Source: Aplysia californica
Taxonomy: Eukaryota > Mollusca > Gastropoda > Aplysiida > Aplysiidae
Direction: 5' to 3'
Length of the DNA: 64,000 bases
Assembly (NCBI RefSeq): GCF_000002075.1
Contig: NW_004797279.1
Coordinates: forward strand, 2,529,666 to 2,593,665
The translations under genes and the position numbers were made by a program. Under the pieces are notes generated by a model. That model saw only the letters and a program-made list of their open reading frames with translations. It had not been told where the DNA came from and did not search any database. Numbering within the stretch: the stretch's first letter is position 1; each line of letters begins with the position of its first letter. Shown here piece after piece: positions 33,365 through 46,280 of the stretch.

Positions 33365-34419
33365 CCCTTTCCCCGGCAGCCTTTTTATACCCCTTTAACC
33401 GGCAACATGGATGTAACACACCCGTATATGTATTATATAGGAAAATATTGACCCATCTTATTTTTGGCAACTGGGTGTAATACACGCAACTCTTGTTTGT
33501 TAGTTGAGCTCTTATTTACTTCAAAGTACTGCTTGAGAGAGCCCATTACTTCACTCTCAGTCTCAGTCGATCACTGTGGCACGATCCCGAAGAAAAAACA
33601 TGAAACTGTCTTAAAATGGTACAGCATTTCCTCATCATGTCCTGTCACCATCAGATGTCTGTCTCGATACAAAAAGAAAATGATGGATACTGTGGATGAT
33701 CCAACAAAGAGGGCAGACATAAAAAAAACCCAGCTGGTTCTTTCTGCCCTGACTGCCAAACAAAAGAGGCCACAAGACACCATCAAACTGCAGCCTCTGC
33801 AGCTAGCTAATTACAAGAAATATCCTGTGCTTTATTGCAAAACTTGGTCTAAATCTTTGGACTAATGCTACCTTGTTAACAGACTAGGACTATGATATTT
33901 GACTATTCTACTTTCTGAGTTATCTTTTAAAGACACTTTATTAATACTAGCGGTAGCCTCCTTGTATACATGTGACGCATTATGATCCCCGTCAGACATC
34001 CGTGTTTGTAAGAGTGCGCGTCCGTATGATATACAATGTACCAATCTTGCAGAAATACTACATTTAAGTGCCACCAAAATCAATATTTCTTATAATTTTA
34101 TCACTTCTTCATATTCAATCAATGAATGGTATTAAGCAAGTAAGGTTGTTACCCAAGTGAGGAAGACATTTTTCTTCACTATATATATTGAAGTGAACGA
34201 GTGTGTTACGCCCAGGTTGCCAGGGACCGGTTAAAATTTTTAAATATGATTATAAGTGATAAAGCTTGTTTTGAACAATCATTTTGAGAGCTGAGCACAT
34301 TTATTTCAACTCTTTTGAGGATTACAAAAATTCTTATCATCGTATCTTGTATGTAGTTAGAAATATTGATACCGAAACAGGGTCCCTGGGTGTGTTACAC
34401 CCAGTTGCCAGGGAAAGGG
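33365..34419. mobile_element. TTAA-flanked element, family B
   Basis: The 1,055-bp element lies between TTAA at 33361-33364 and 34420-34423, with inverted ends CCCTTTCCCCGGCA and CCCTTTCCCTGGCA. Subterminal GTGTTACACCCA-type motifs repeat inside both ends, including inner terminus-like copies near 33396 and 34202-34240. A 133-codon ORF (33464-33865) has no recognised similarity and is probably not a working transposase. Confidence 0.8.
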
Positions 34420-34739
34420 TTAAACTTTGAATAAAAGTGATCATGGTTGTTTGCACTGTATCCATTGCAATGTCTATTTTTTTTAAAAGTCAGGAGTCTA
34501 TTCTCCTTCAGTCAACACTAGTACTGTAGACAACTCATTGACGCTCAATCCGTTCAGTTTGACGACAACGGCACTGTAATAATATAATAATATATTATTT
34601 AATTGTGATTCAGTGTGGAATACACCGAGGGCCGCCAAGTAAACTATGGTAAGTCATGTTTTTCAAATTTTACAGGAGCGACAAAAAAACAAACAACAAA
34701 CAACAACAACAGACCCTTGGATTTTCCTGAAGCATGTTG

Positions 34740-35390
34740 GGTGGATAAAATTCATAATTTCATAAGAGAGCCTAATGTCTGTCAGAAATGTCTATTGCCA
34801 GTGGGGGCATGGGATGTTTTGGGCCGAACTAGACTGATTGGTAAGGATCTCTAGGTCTTTTCTAAACTGCCGTCTCCATTCTTTTCTGCTGATGCGTCTT
34901 CCTTCGAATTTAGCGATTCCAGACCTTACTATGGAGCGTCAAGCTTTGCGCTTACGAGCAGCTTCTTCCCCGTCAGTATGGGGAATATCCACATCGCTTC
35001 AGGGATGATTTCAGAGCATCTCTGATGCGGTTTTTTTTTTCGTCCTGACCTCCGAGAGAACCTTTACCTATAGTCAACTCACCATTGAGTAACCTTTTGG
35101 GAGGCGAGGGTCGTCCATGCAGTGAACGTGGCCAGCCCTCCGGAGCTGAGAGCGTAATAGGATAGCGTAAATATGCTCTCCAACTCGGCCCGCTGGAGTA
35201 CATGTACCTCAGCGTCTTGGACTCTGTTTTGCCACTTGATACTAAGCAGGTCCTGAGGCATCTCATGTGGAAGGCATTGAGCTGCTTGGCATGCCAGTGA
35301 AGACTGTCCACGTTTCGCAAGCATAGAGGAGAGATGGCAGAACTACTGTTTTATACACTTTGAGCTTGGTGGTAAAGCTCACATTAAGGC
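34740..35390 (-). pseudogene. LINE reverse-transcriptase C-terminal fragment
   Basis: Reverse-strand frames give LNAFHMRCLR, SIKWQNRVQDAEV, LQRAELESIF, RRAGHVH, LPKRLLNGEL and DALKSSLKRCG in order, the usual tail of animal non-LTR retrotransposon polyproteins. A degraded C-terminal zinc-finger-like CPHWQ...TFLTDIRL follows near 34780. It is frameshifted and truncated. Confidence 0.8.
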
Positions 35391-36114
35391 CTATAAAAAT
35401 TAATAACCATTGCCCCAAAACACTAGAGCTACAGCTATAACCATGCCCAAAAGCTAAGACGTGAAATAAAATTGAACGGTTTTAGCTCCGATGTCAAGTA
35501 AGGCAAGGTGAAAGTTAAGAGACTCCGCAAATCTCCAGTGAGTTAAGTTGGTCAGGTTTCTCTTCCTTGTAATTATTTTTAAAAAAAAATATCTACCCCT
35601 ATGTGCAAAGTCATGGGCACAGTTACTTGACCCAGAAAGACAAATGTTGGCGTTTGAAAGTCTTGGAAGAAAGCTCATCCATTTCTCATGCAAAGCACAA
35701 AACTACCGCACAAAATCAGCAGGAAAAGTAAAGCTATGAACTTTGTACCACCCTCACTCCAAAGGAGGGTTGAAAAGGGCATACTCGACTTAAGTAGTAG
35801 TACGACAAATTACGTCACACAACACACGTGCTTAATTATTTCTCTCCGAAAGAATAATGCAAGAGATTGAGGAGTGAACTTCAGTGAACAAGAGCTCGAG
35901 AACTGCAGGGATAGGCCTATCATGGGAGAATTGATTCGAAAATGTCATAGATTTGTCAGAACTTCTGACAAAGCAAGGGCCTCAAACTCACGGTCCGAGG
36001 GGCAATTAAGGCTCGCAGAACTATAATTTGCAGCCTCTACTTGACTTCAAATTTTAGCGACTGTGCAGTCCGCACGTTTTTTGTTCACATGCTAAATGTG
36101 GCTGAGCTATACAC

Positions 36115-37041
36115 ATGTACGAGGAAGCGGTTCGGAGGAAATTCCTTGCTAGCTTCCTCAGGCCAGAGAAAATTGTGGACCTCACTCCAAAGCAGCTCCT
36201 GAAACTTGATGTTGGCAGTGTGGAAAACAATCTTGACTTGAGGGACTTGTTCATAGGCAAAACAACTTTGAAACTCCTCGAAGGTTAGATTTATGCTGAT
36301 CAAAACAGTTTTCTCATGACTGTCTCAAAGGCCTATAGGTTTTGTGCCAAACACTTCTTGAAAATCCTGCCGTTTGACAACAAGTTCATTGCGTGCCTTT
36401 CTGCCCTTGATCCAGAAGTGCCTTACCCTTCAGTATTAGTATTAGGAAAAGCTCTCAATAATCGAATGGATTATTTTCCACACTATTTAACCTCTGTAGA
36501 AATTGATTTGCTGGCCACTGAAATCAAGGAGTATAATATCACCCCAAACACTAATACACATGCGAGAGTGGATGCATGGTCGAGCTAGCAGAACAAGTTT
36601 CCTACACTCAAAAAGTTAGCCAGAGCATGTCTCTCCATATTTCATTGGTCGCAAGTCGAATACTGATTCTCCAGGATGAAAGACATAAAGATTAAGTCAG
36701 GCAACATGACAGTGTCTACATTTTCTGCTGTCCAGACCCTCAAATATTCCCCGATGTCAAGGGACACTTCTGTGGCCTGCTTCAAAAGTAGGGAAAGCTT
36801 GCACACTGCTGCCAACCCTAACCTTGTGTGCTCTATGAAGTCTTCCCATGCCAGATACAGGAAGCAACTGAACAAAGTTAGAGAAGAAAAAGGGGAGAGG
36901 AAGACAGCTTTAGAGCAGCAAGCGCACACTCTGACAACAATTGCAAAAGCCAGAATGAACAAAGAGAGTGCCATCAAGAAGGCCTTCAAGAGACACCAGT
37001 CTTCATTGCAAGGGCCTTCCAACAAGAGAAGAAAATGTTAA
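36115..37041 (+). pseudogene. hAT-type transposase C-terminal relic
   Basis: One continuous frame with three in-frame stops (36286, 36586, 36664) reads YEEAVRRKFLASFLRPE, LTPKQLLKLDV, AKHFLKILPFDNKFI, LSALDP, then FPTLKKLARACLSIFHW and FSRMKDIKIKSGNM. The last part resembles the hAT C-terminal dimerisation segment. A Lys-rich tail ends at TAA 37039-37041. Family assignment rests on recalled motif similarity. Confidence 0.6.
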
Positions 37042-37189
37042 CAGGGGGATGACTCCCTCTGATGCTTGTATGCCCACACAAGTTGAAGATAATGTAAGTA
37101 TAGTTATTTTAGCTTTTATCTGTCCCTTCAAGTTGTTTTAAAGATGGGAGTTTTTAATTGGAAAACTAACTTTTATATGTCACGCGACA

Positions 37190-37585
37190 TTTTCCTCCTT
37201 TTTCACTTTTGATCCCCATCATCACTGATCTTTAACGTGCCCAACTTGCTCACGGGACCTCTGAGATTTTTTCTCCTTATCCAACAAGGCTAGGTGTTCG
37301 ATCTTACCTGCCCAAAGATCAGGGTGTGGCTGAAAGACAGCAGTTCAGTAAGAATAAGGAGCCAGGAGTAGCAGGAGAAAGACTTAGGGGTCCAGGGGAT
37401 GAAAAAGGGGGGGGGGGCAGAAATTTGAGATGAAAGCAAATGAATAATGAAAGAACGTGAAAAGAGAGCAGGAAAGGAGGTGAAAGGAGAACATTTTTTA
37501 GAAGAACATTTTTCGTTGTTGCCAGGTTTCGAACTCTATTGAATAAGAGGTGAACACAGCACCCTTAGACCACGATGAACCAGTC
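37190..37585 (-). repeat. tRNA-derived SINE (family 2), antisense copy
   Basis: The reverse strand has AGAGTTCGAAACCTGG as the B box region near 37530, the pyrimidine-rich body, and CTAGCCTTG, GAGAAAAAATCTCAGAGGT, collinear with the SINE at 11640-11965. It is inserted inside the hAT-like element. Confidence 0.7.
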
Positions 37586-37847
37586 ATGTTGTGAGCAGCT
37601 AAAAATAAAGACTGAAAAAAGGAAGGTCGTACTTTAAAAAAAAAATTAAAAAATGGATTCTATTTTTTTTAAAGAAAGCTTACATACTTGAAATTGAAAC
37701 CCTTTTTTTTCTATCTCTATAATACTTGATGAGGCCCTGGGTCACCAATTACTATTCCCCCCCCCCCCCCCCCCCCCAGTTTGAGACCCTTGTAAGCTTG
37801 CTAATATGACACAGTCCAACCAGTTAGCAATGGAAGAGGACCGATTA

Positions 37848-38502
<655 letters not shown>

Positions 38503-38679
38503 TATTTACTTATATTCAACTCTCATATTCCACCGATAACGGCTCTCCTTCAAAAGGTGCATATTCCTTGGTCTCTTAAGAGATCTGTAGTGTGGTTGCT
38601 TATCTTTCTTCTGAAATTTACCTGTCTGTCCGTTTGCCTTTCTGCCTGCCCCCCCCCCCCCTCTCTCTCTCTCTGTGTA

Positions 38680-38687
<8 letters not shown>

Positions 38688-38762
<75 letters not shown>
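38688..38762. repeat. TA microsatellite
   Basis: About 36 TA units preceded by C and CT runs. The Tyr-Ile ORFs across it are artefacts. Confidence 0.97.
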
Positions 38763-38771
<9 letters not shown>

Positions 38772-40336
38772 CTCCTCCCCTCTCTATCCTTATCTCCCAC
38801 TTTGATGTATTCAGTCCCATCATCTTTTTGGAGACAGTGAAAGCAGGAACCAAAAACGCAAGCTCTCTCAGTTGAAATCTTGGTCGCTGGTGTTTTAAAC
38901 AAAGACGCGCCAACACAAAGACAGGCGGCATGTTAATTAATAGCCTCCTCGAAGACAGATAACAACAGTATGAGTATAGGCCAATCAGATACGTCCCGGG
39001 CGAAGAAGAACCTGAAACCGTTAGGTCGACATAGGCAAAGCTTGGCAACAACGTTCCTTCAAAAACACGCCTCTCACCATCGGATAATGACTACGTTGGC
39101 TAATTTTGTCTTGGGACACCACAAAATACGCGTCACATTTTACATTGTTTGTTGATGTAGATTCGTGATCTGTGTCACAAGGGGTGAAATGAGCTCAGTA
39201 CATGTGTTTGCAGCTGATCAATCAAAAATAGGCCAAGGGGGTTCATCGGGTCAGCAAAGAAATCGTTTTTTTCGTGACCTCGTTTCATGGGGTCAAACTC
39301 TAGATTTGTCCAGAATTAGAATTTAATTTGACTTCCCCATTATCAAAATATAAGCACGACCAGAACTCTTCTCTTTTCCCGTAATATAACAAATCGACAC
39401 ATTATTATAGTTATATATCATTGATATTAATCTGAAGTTACGCACAGTAACAATAAATTGTCGATTTTTGTTGTACATTTAGGCCTACTGTTAACACCAA
39501 TAAATCTGGGACTTCGTGAAACCTGTGTTGTTTTTCCAATTGGCCTGTTTCCTGTTCCGGAACAATTGGTGACAGTCGCAGACGAGGAAGAAAGAGATTT
39601 GCAAAAGGATGTTTCACGCAAAGTCATTTTATTAGATTTTCACTAAAGGATGATTTTGTGCTACATAACGTATTTTTGATGTCCAGTGACCGAACATGAA
39701 TTCACTAAGGAGGTGGTTGTACAGGCCAAAGGTAGGTAGCACCGTCTGTTTACTCTTCTCTGTTTTTCTTCTCTTATTATTGAGAAGTCTAGAAATTGTG
39801 TCGGAAGTAAAATCGACGCTTGTCAAGACACCTAAAAGTTCTAGTTTCTAGATATAGATCTAGATCTAGATATCTAGATTCCTAGATCTAGATCTAGATC
39901 TAGATAGCCTAGATCTAGATCTAGATCTAGAGATTCTATTTGGATCATTTTGTACACTCCGAGTCTGAATAGCAACAGTTACAGCTGAGTAGAGCTCTAC
40001 TCTAGACTCTAGAGGTCCAAATCTAAGACAATACTAAGGCTCTAAGGCGTCTTTCTAAGGCAAAGGCACAAGTAAACAAAGGCTCTTCTTGACTTGACTT
40101 AGATTCTATCTAGATCTAAATCTAAATCTAGATCTAGATCTAGATTTAGATCTAGAATCTAAATAGACTCTAGACTCTAAATTCTAAAGCATTAGAATCT
40201 AGATCTACTGAACTGAGACACTATTTATTTGAACAGCCTTTTGAACTTAGTCCAGAGGTACTTCCACGGCGATTGTTAAGATTTTCGCGTTTAATTCCGG
40301 TCCAATGTGCGTTTTTCAGATCTAATCTAAAAACTA
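38763..40336. other. Gene-free stretch ending in hexamer islands
   Basis: No gene recognised. Islands of GATCTA hexamers lie at 39840-39945 and 40095-40215. Confidence 0.4.
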
Positions 40337-40342
40337 GATCAA

Positions 40343-40372
40343 GGGTTAGGGTCAGGGTTAGGGATAGAATCT
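40343..40372. repeat. Degenerate TTAGGG telomere-like motifs, left of element
   Basis: GGGTTAGGGTCAGGGTTAGGG occupies this span. A second short cluster lies at 41166-41200, so both sides of the element at 40377-41154 carry it. A single GGTTAGGGTTAGG also occurs near 50428. Confidence 0.8.
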
Positions 40373-40376
40373 ACGA

Positions 40377-40486
40377 AGTGTATACAGGCCCGGTAACCGG
40401 GAAAAAAGTCACGAAGTATACAGACCCGGTAAGGCGTAAGGGAACTCTTTTGTGATTTCAGAAAGTTTCAAGTGTGGGTGTGTATT

Positions 40487-40566
<80 letters not shown>

Positions 40567-40692
40567 CAGGGGGAAGTGCTAGCAAAATGTATGACATGCA
40601 CCAGTTGGCAGGAGGTAACGAGAGAAAGATAGAGTGGGAAATAAGTGGGGAGAAAGAAAGACAGAGACAAACAAAGAAAAAGAATGCGAGCG

Positions 40693-40760
<68 letters not shown>

Positions 40761-41154
40761 ACTGCTCGAGAGAAATTATGACATTGTTCTTTTCTTCAAA
40801 TTGTGATTCCTCCAACTCCAAAACGAAGGAAAAACGATCGTTCATCGAAAAGACATCTGCAATCTTCATTTAGATCTAGATCTAGATATCTAGATCTAAT
40901 CTAGATCTAGATGTAGATTCTAGATCTAGATCTAGGCTAGCCTCGAAACTAGATCAATGAATTATGTCTGTCTGTCTAGATCTAGACCGAGGCCATAGAT
41001 CTAGAGGAACCTAGAATCTAGGTCTACCCTGAGCACAGAATTCTGTGACCCTGAGCCCAGAGGGCGCTGAAACTTTCCGAAATCACAAAAGAGTTCCCCT
41101 ACCGGGTCTGTATACTTTGTGACTTTGTTCCCAGTTACCGGGTCTGTATACACT
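40377..41154. mobile_element. Long-TIR element carrying microsatellites, copy 1
   Basis: A 778-bp element with terminal inverted repeats of about 90 bp (40377-40470 and 41068-41154), starting AGTGTATACAG and containing two GACCCGGTA motifs each. The interior holds a GT tract, two GA tracts and a GATCTA island. It encodes nothing convincing. A diverged copy lies at 45164-46002. Confidence 0.85.
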
Positions 41155-41585
41155 CCCTAGAATCTAAGGTTAGGGTTAGGTTAAGAGTCAGGGTTAGGAT
41201 TAGAGGCCAAGGGTTAAGGTAAGGGACCGAAGCGAAACATGCCTAAGACACCTAAGTAGGGCTCCCCGTTATGCACAAATGTGCGTGTATATACTCATTA
41301 AATAAAAACCTGCAAATTACCTCCTTTAAGTTTTGGTGGTGCGTGGGCGTTACTCTTTAAAGTTTCGTTTCGGGGGTTTGCATATAGTGCCTATACGCTT
41401 TAAAACATCAAAGTGGCTATGCATACGGCCCTCCCGTACGCATAGCATCGAGGCTATGTTTACGGCCCTCCACTTCACCTAATAAGCTAGTCTTTGTAGG
41501 CAACACATAACTTCATAAAATATCAAACCAGACACAAGTAGACAAACTTAAACCCTGGAGTGGAAGTGCTCAGGGCCCTTAATAA

Positions 41586-42827
41586 CAGGGTTGGTGATTT
41601 TTTTGATTTTTTTCATAAAAATAAAAAAAATCTTTTTAAAATTTAAATCATGATTTTTAAAATTTAAATCAGATTTTTAAAATTTTAAAATATTTTTTTT
41701 TAAAATGTCGACACAGTTTGGGATTTTTGGTTGCTAAAAGTATGTTCTTTTAGTGCAAAATGCATTGTCTTTATTCTAACTAATGATTAACTTAAGCAAC
41801 CGCAAAAGAAAGCCTTAATCTGCTATATATATAATAGTATATATATGTATCAGTGAATTATGGCTACAGACAAAAAATGAAGAAAATGTCAGCCTAAAAG
41901 GAAGGGGGGGGGGGGGGGTAATTATGCATAGATAAACTTGCATTTTATTACAGTTGTGTGTGTGTGCGTGCGCGCGCTTGTGTTTGTCTAAAAAGAAAAA
42001 GAAAATGTTAATTTCAATAATGAAAAAAAAAAGTAAATTGAATGCTGTATTATTTTACAGTGACAGGGGGGAAAGCAACTTTTAAGCATGATTTTATTAA
42101 CTTAACCTTATATATACTGTTTTATAAAACCAAGGTAAGGAATTCTGAATATTTAAAGATGTAAAAACAAAATACATTTTTTTAAAGTGATTTAAATCAC
42201 TGAGTTTTATTTTTAAAATCAAGTTGATTAAAATTTTTAAAAAATCAACTGATTTAAATCGACCTGATTTAAATCAACCCAACCCTGATTTCAATTATGA
42301 AAAAAAGTCAATTGAATACTGTATTATTTTACAGTGACAGGGGGGAAAGCAGACTTTTAAGCATGATTATATTAGTCTACTAAACCTTATATGTTTAATA
42401 AAACCAAGGAAAGGAATTCTGAATGTTCAAATATGTAAAAACTGAATACATTTGTTAAAAAGTGATTTAATTTATTTAAATCACTGATTAAAAAAAAAAA
42501 AATCAAGTTGATTGAAATATATAAAAAATCAACTGATTTAAATCAACCCAGCTCTGATTTCAATTATCGAAAAAAAAGTAAATTGAATACTGTATTATTT
42601 TACAGTGAAAGGTGGGAAAGCAGACTTTTAAACATGATTATATTTGTCTACTTAACCTTATATCTGTTTTATGAAACCAAGGAAGGGAATTCTGAATGTT
42701 GAAATATGTAAAAACTGAATTTAAAAAAAAAAAGAAAAAAAAAGTGATTTAAATCACTGATTTTTATTTAAAAAATCATGTTGATTTAAATTTAAAAAAT
42801 CAACTGATTTAAATCAACCCAACCCTG
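41586..42827. mobile_element. hAT-type non-autonomous element built of tandem units
   Basis: Flanked by identical 8-bp duplications CTTAATAA (41578-41585 and 42828-42835), with inverted ends CAGGGTTGG. The interior has about three tandem units of some 270 bp (from about 42005, 42286 and 42553). Each has CTGTATTATTTTACAGTGA and ends in palindromic TGATTTAAATCA motifs. No coding. Confidence 0.9.
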
Positions 42828-43079
42828 CTTAATAAAGGGCGTAATTACAAGCCAGGTTACCCGGGAAGTGCGCAGGCCATTATAGGGATGACCTACTTCC
42901 ATTGGGAAGCGCGCAGCTATAAAGGCCAAGAGCATTGACGATGACCTTTTTTCAATGGAAAATTTCAGCATTCCTTATGGAAAATGACATAGTATATTAC
43001 AGGTCAATGTTTTAAATAGTGACCAATGACTTTGCAAATTACCTTGACCTCGTAGAGCTTCTCTTGGCCAAAGATTGTA

Positions 43080-43325
43080 CATTAGCAAAATAGTTCACTC
43101 AGCCAGAAAGGTGACCACTGAAGTCCGCACATTGGTTCAGATGACGCCGCAGTCTTTGTTTTGAAGCTCTTTCTTTTCACCAGAAGAAGAATAGGAATAG
43201 CACAGTTATTATATTTTCACACAAGTAGGGTATCTGATTGCAAAGTCCGCACTTTTTCGAAGAAGGCGCCACCGAATATTCAGAACACTTTTTTTTAATT
43301 GGCTCAATTATAGAGGGGTGAACTA
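43080..43325. repeat. Inverted copy of the 49.7-50.1 kb segment
   Basis: Shares, in reverse, AGAAGAAGAATAGGAATAGCA, CAGTCTGTTTTGAAGCTC, GGTGGCGCC and TAATTGGCTC landmarks with 49685-50150. That copy carries about 190 bp more in the middle. Confidence 0.65.
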
Positions 43326-43469
43326 TCTTGTTATACACGATTTTTGTCTTGGCCAAGATATCGATTGATAAATAAAGTGACGCAGTCCAGCCGAGTGAAT
43401 ATCAAGGCCGTGAGCATACTTCTATCTAAATCTAAGGTCCGTATGGGAGGAGGGCCGTACGCATAGCCG

Positions 43470-45160
43470 CAGGCTTAAAACATAGAGATTTAGGTGGCAA
43501 GCATCATTTCCCCCATTTTCCATCGCCTGAAGCCGAGTCAATGATTTGACAATTGACAACACACCCATGCACATACACGGCAGGACAGTCACCTTTTGCC
43601 AGAAGTAGTCAACCTACTTATCAGCAGTACGCAGTTTCCGGCAACACAGGCTTGCTTCAGCAGAGAAGCGCCGCCCACATCCTGGTTGTTTGCATTTGCC
43701 GGTGTCGTGCCTTGAGTTTACCCCTGCCGTGAGATTACCCCAACAGACCTGGCTACTCATCCCGATTTGTTTCTTTCGCCTCAAATCTAAAGCATCCTGA
43801 TTTTTCAGATTTCGATCGCGTGTATCCCGATTTTTTGGTGCCTTCTGTTGCGCTGGATTAAAAAAAAAACTCAGTCTGCCTTCTTCTCTATCGCGGGAAG
43901 CACTCGTAACTTTTTGTCAGCAGGAACCCAGAGCACTATTTGCGGAAAAATCAATTCCGGATTTAGATCTAGAATCTAGTACATGTAGTTAACTCGCCCC
44001 AAGTTGTGTTGGATCTTTGCTCGTACATGTTATTTCCACTATACCTAATGGAAGTAGTATCGATTTGGCATTCTGACTTGGGACTTTCTTAAGATCTACT
44101 TTTGCTTTTGTTTCCACTCAGAATTCTCTGATGATGGCCTGATAAATGTTTTAATCGCGACATATATACAAAATGATCAATATTAATTGTAGTTCTGCTG
44201 TTACTTTTCAAAACAAGCTAATTTGTCCAAATACTAGTTAGTTGGGTCCGTCATCAAGACCCGTCAATAAAACTGTTTCAATCGCGCATTCGCATCATGT
44301 GACTTTGGCGTACGGGTAACGATTGTGGGGTAAGAACTACAGAAAAGCGCCTCTGATTTTGCCTCTAGGTGATAACTGACACTGACAAAATATACTTGTG
44401 TGCCTAAAGAAAGTGGGGCTTTTTGGAAATTGCCTTCCCGTTTGTTTACATAAGAAACAAGTGATTGCTAAAGACAAAGTGTCCATGTAGGCTAAGTGAA
44501 CTCTACCACATTACAGTAATATTTTTCTGCTTTTTTTGTGTATTAAAAATTTATTTTGGCCAGATTGAACTTTGGTGGACCCACGATGTTTACTAAGGCG
44601 CCCTAGATTTAGCCATAACAGTGGGGGGTTTCAGGGGGGCTTGCCCCCCCTGATAACGAGGCTTTGAGGGAGGCCCCCTGGCAAAAATAATAATTTAAAA
44701 AACCCACACTATCTTCACGTATGCATGTCAAATTATCAGTAGGCCTATTCAGTTTCCAAATGGCTGCCAGTGGAACGGGAAGGCAATTTCCAAAGAGTTC
44801 CAAGAAAGTTTTAGAAAGGTACCAAAAGCCAAAAGTTGGATTTTGACCATTTTGAGTTAATGGTTGTACCTTATAGGAAATTCAATGCTGAACACAGGGG
44901 TCTTTAAATTTTTTTTAGATATCTCAAGAACTTTTTGAGAAATTGCACATTTTGCGAGGTAGGGTGTATAAAAAATATAATTTTGAGAAAATGAGCTTTT
45001 TAGTTTAAAAACGTGAGAACACACAAACTTTAAAAAAATGATTTTTTAAATGTATTTATTCATGTCATGGAAAATTCATTTCCAATTTGGCCTTCAGTTG
45101 ACATCAATATTATGCATGGGATTCAATGGTAAAACATAGCAGGGAAGAGAAAACGTGCTT
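43470..45160. other. Gene-free stretch
   Basis: No gene recognised. 44325-44353 resembles the terminal repeat of the MITE at 14891. 44620-44690 repeats its GGGGGTTTCAGGGG hairpin. Confidence 0.4.
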
Positions 45161-45163
45161 CAA

Positions 45164-45283
45164 CGTATACAGACCTGGTAACCACGATCAAAGTCACGAA
45201 GTAGCCTATACAGACCTGGAAGGGGAAATTTTTTGTGATTTCTGAAAGTTTCAATGCCCTGACCCGATAGAGTGTGTGTGTGT

Positions 45284-45332
<49 letters not shown>

Positions 45333-46002
45333 CGCGCGTTTGTGCGCGCGCGCGCGCGTGTGAGAGAGAGAGAGAGAGGGAAGGGGGTAAAGAATAGGGG
45401 GAAGTGCTTGCATCACATGCCCCAGTTGACAGGATGGAACGAGAGAAAGATAGAGTGGGAAAGTAGGTTGGGGGTGGGGAGAGACAGAGACAAACAAAGA
45501 GAAAGAGAAGGCGAGCGATACACTGAAGACAGAGAGAGAGAATGAGAGATAGAGAGAGAGAGGCAGGTAGAAAAAGAGGGGAGCCTAGAGAGACAGAGAA
45601 GTAGAGAGGGTGACTGCTCGATTGAACTTATGACATTGTTCTTTTCTTCAAATTGTCTTTTATTGATTCTTCCAACTCCAAAATGGAGAAAAAACAATCG
45701 TTCATCGAAGACATCCGCTATCTTCATTTAGATCTAGGCCTCGAAACTAGATCTATGATTTATGTCTGTCTGTCTAGATCTAGACGTAGGTCATAGATAA
45801 TCTAGATCTAAAAATAACCTTAGTTACCCTGAGCCAAGAGGGCACTGAAACTATGCGAAATCTCAAAAGATTTCCCCTACCGGATCTGTATTCTTCGTGA
45901 CTTTGTTCAAGACCAGTAAGATTTTTATGAAACTATCTGAAATCACGCAAAAGATTTCCCCTACCGGGTCTGTATACTTCGTGACTTTGTTCAAGACCAG
46001 TA
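45164..46002. mobile_element. Long-TIR element carrying microsatellites, copy 2
   Basis: Diverged sister of 40377-41154 in the same orientation. It has the left repeat at 45164-45253, a GT/GC/GA microsatellite block, and the shared segment with GAGAAAGATAGAGTGGGAAA. The GATCTA island is followed by a right repeat that is itself duplicated (about 45847-45920 and 45928-46002). Confidence 0.8.
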
Positions 46003-46280
46003 CAAGTTTTATGGCTTCTACAATTGGAAGCGAGGGCGAGGGAACCTTGTTAATTTTTAACGTGATACACACCTTTTAGAGAGGCTTTCATTCTTGAGGC
46101 TGATTGTAGTCCAGATGTCTAAGGCAAGTTTCCAAGACCCCACCCTAGAACCCAGTGTTGGTTTTATTATATTAGATCTTGTAATATTAGGCCTAAATGA
46201 ACAGTTCCAGGCTCTTAAAACTTAAAAAAATGTTTTCTTTGTTGTCTATGCTAGTAGTAACTTAAGGACCAGAGAGAGCA

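Larger units (their letters stand above)
35974..37792 (+). mobile_element. hAT-like element with transposase remnant
   Basis: The ends are CAAGGGCCTCAAACT and, inverted at the right, CAAGGGTCTCAAACT. No clear 8-bp duplication was found. The interior holds the transposase relic at 36115-37041 and an antisense SINE at 37190-37585. A C run of about 20 bases sits just inside the right end. Confidence 0.65.
41415..43468. mobile_element. Outer repeat pair around nested hAT element
   Basis: GGCTATGCATACGGCCCTCC at 41415-41434 recurs inverted with one change at 43449-43468. A secondary CGTACGCATAGC motif sits inside the left arm. The hAT element at 41586-42827 lies between the arms. The outer superfamily is unknown. 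Confidence 0.45.

Noticed and set aside
33464-33865. piggyBac transposase ORF in the family B TTAA element
   Set aside because: No DDD motifs or recognisable transposase signature in the 133 codons.
38506-39051. 181-codon reverse ORF with Tyr-Ile repeat
   Set aside because: It runs through a TA microsatellite; the flanks match nothing recognisable.
39458-39646. Short ORF with an EEERDLQKD tail as a host exon
   Set aside because: No flanking splice signals in phase and no recognised similarity.
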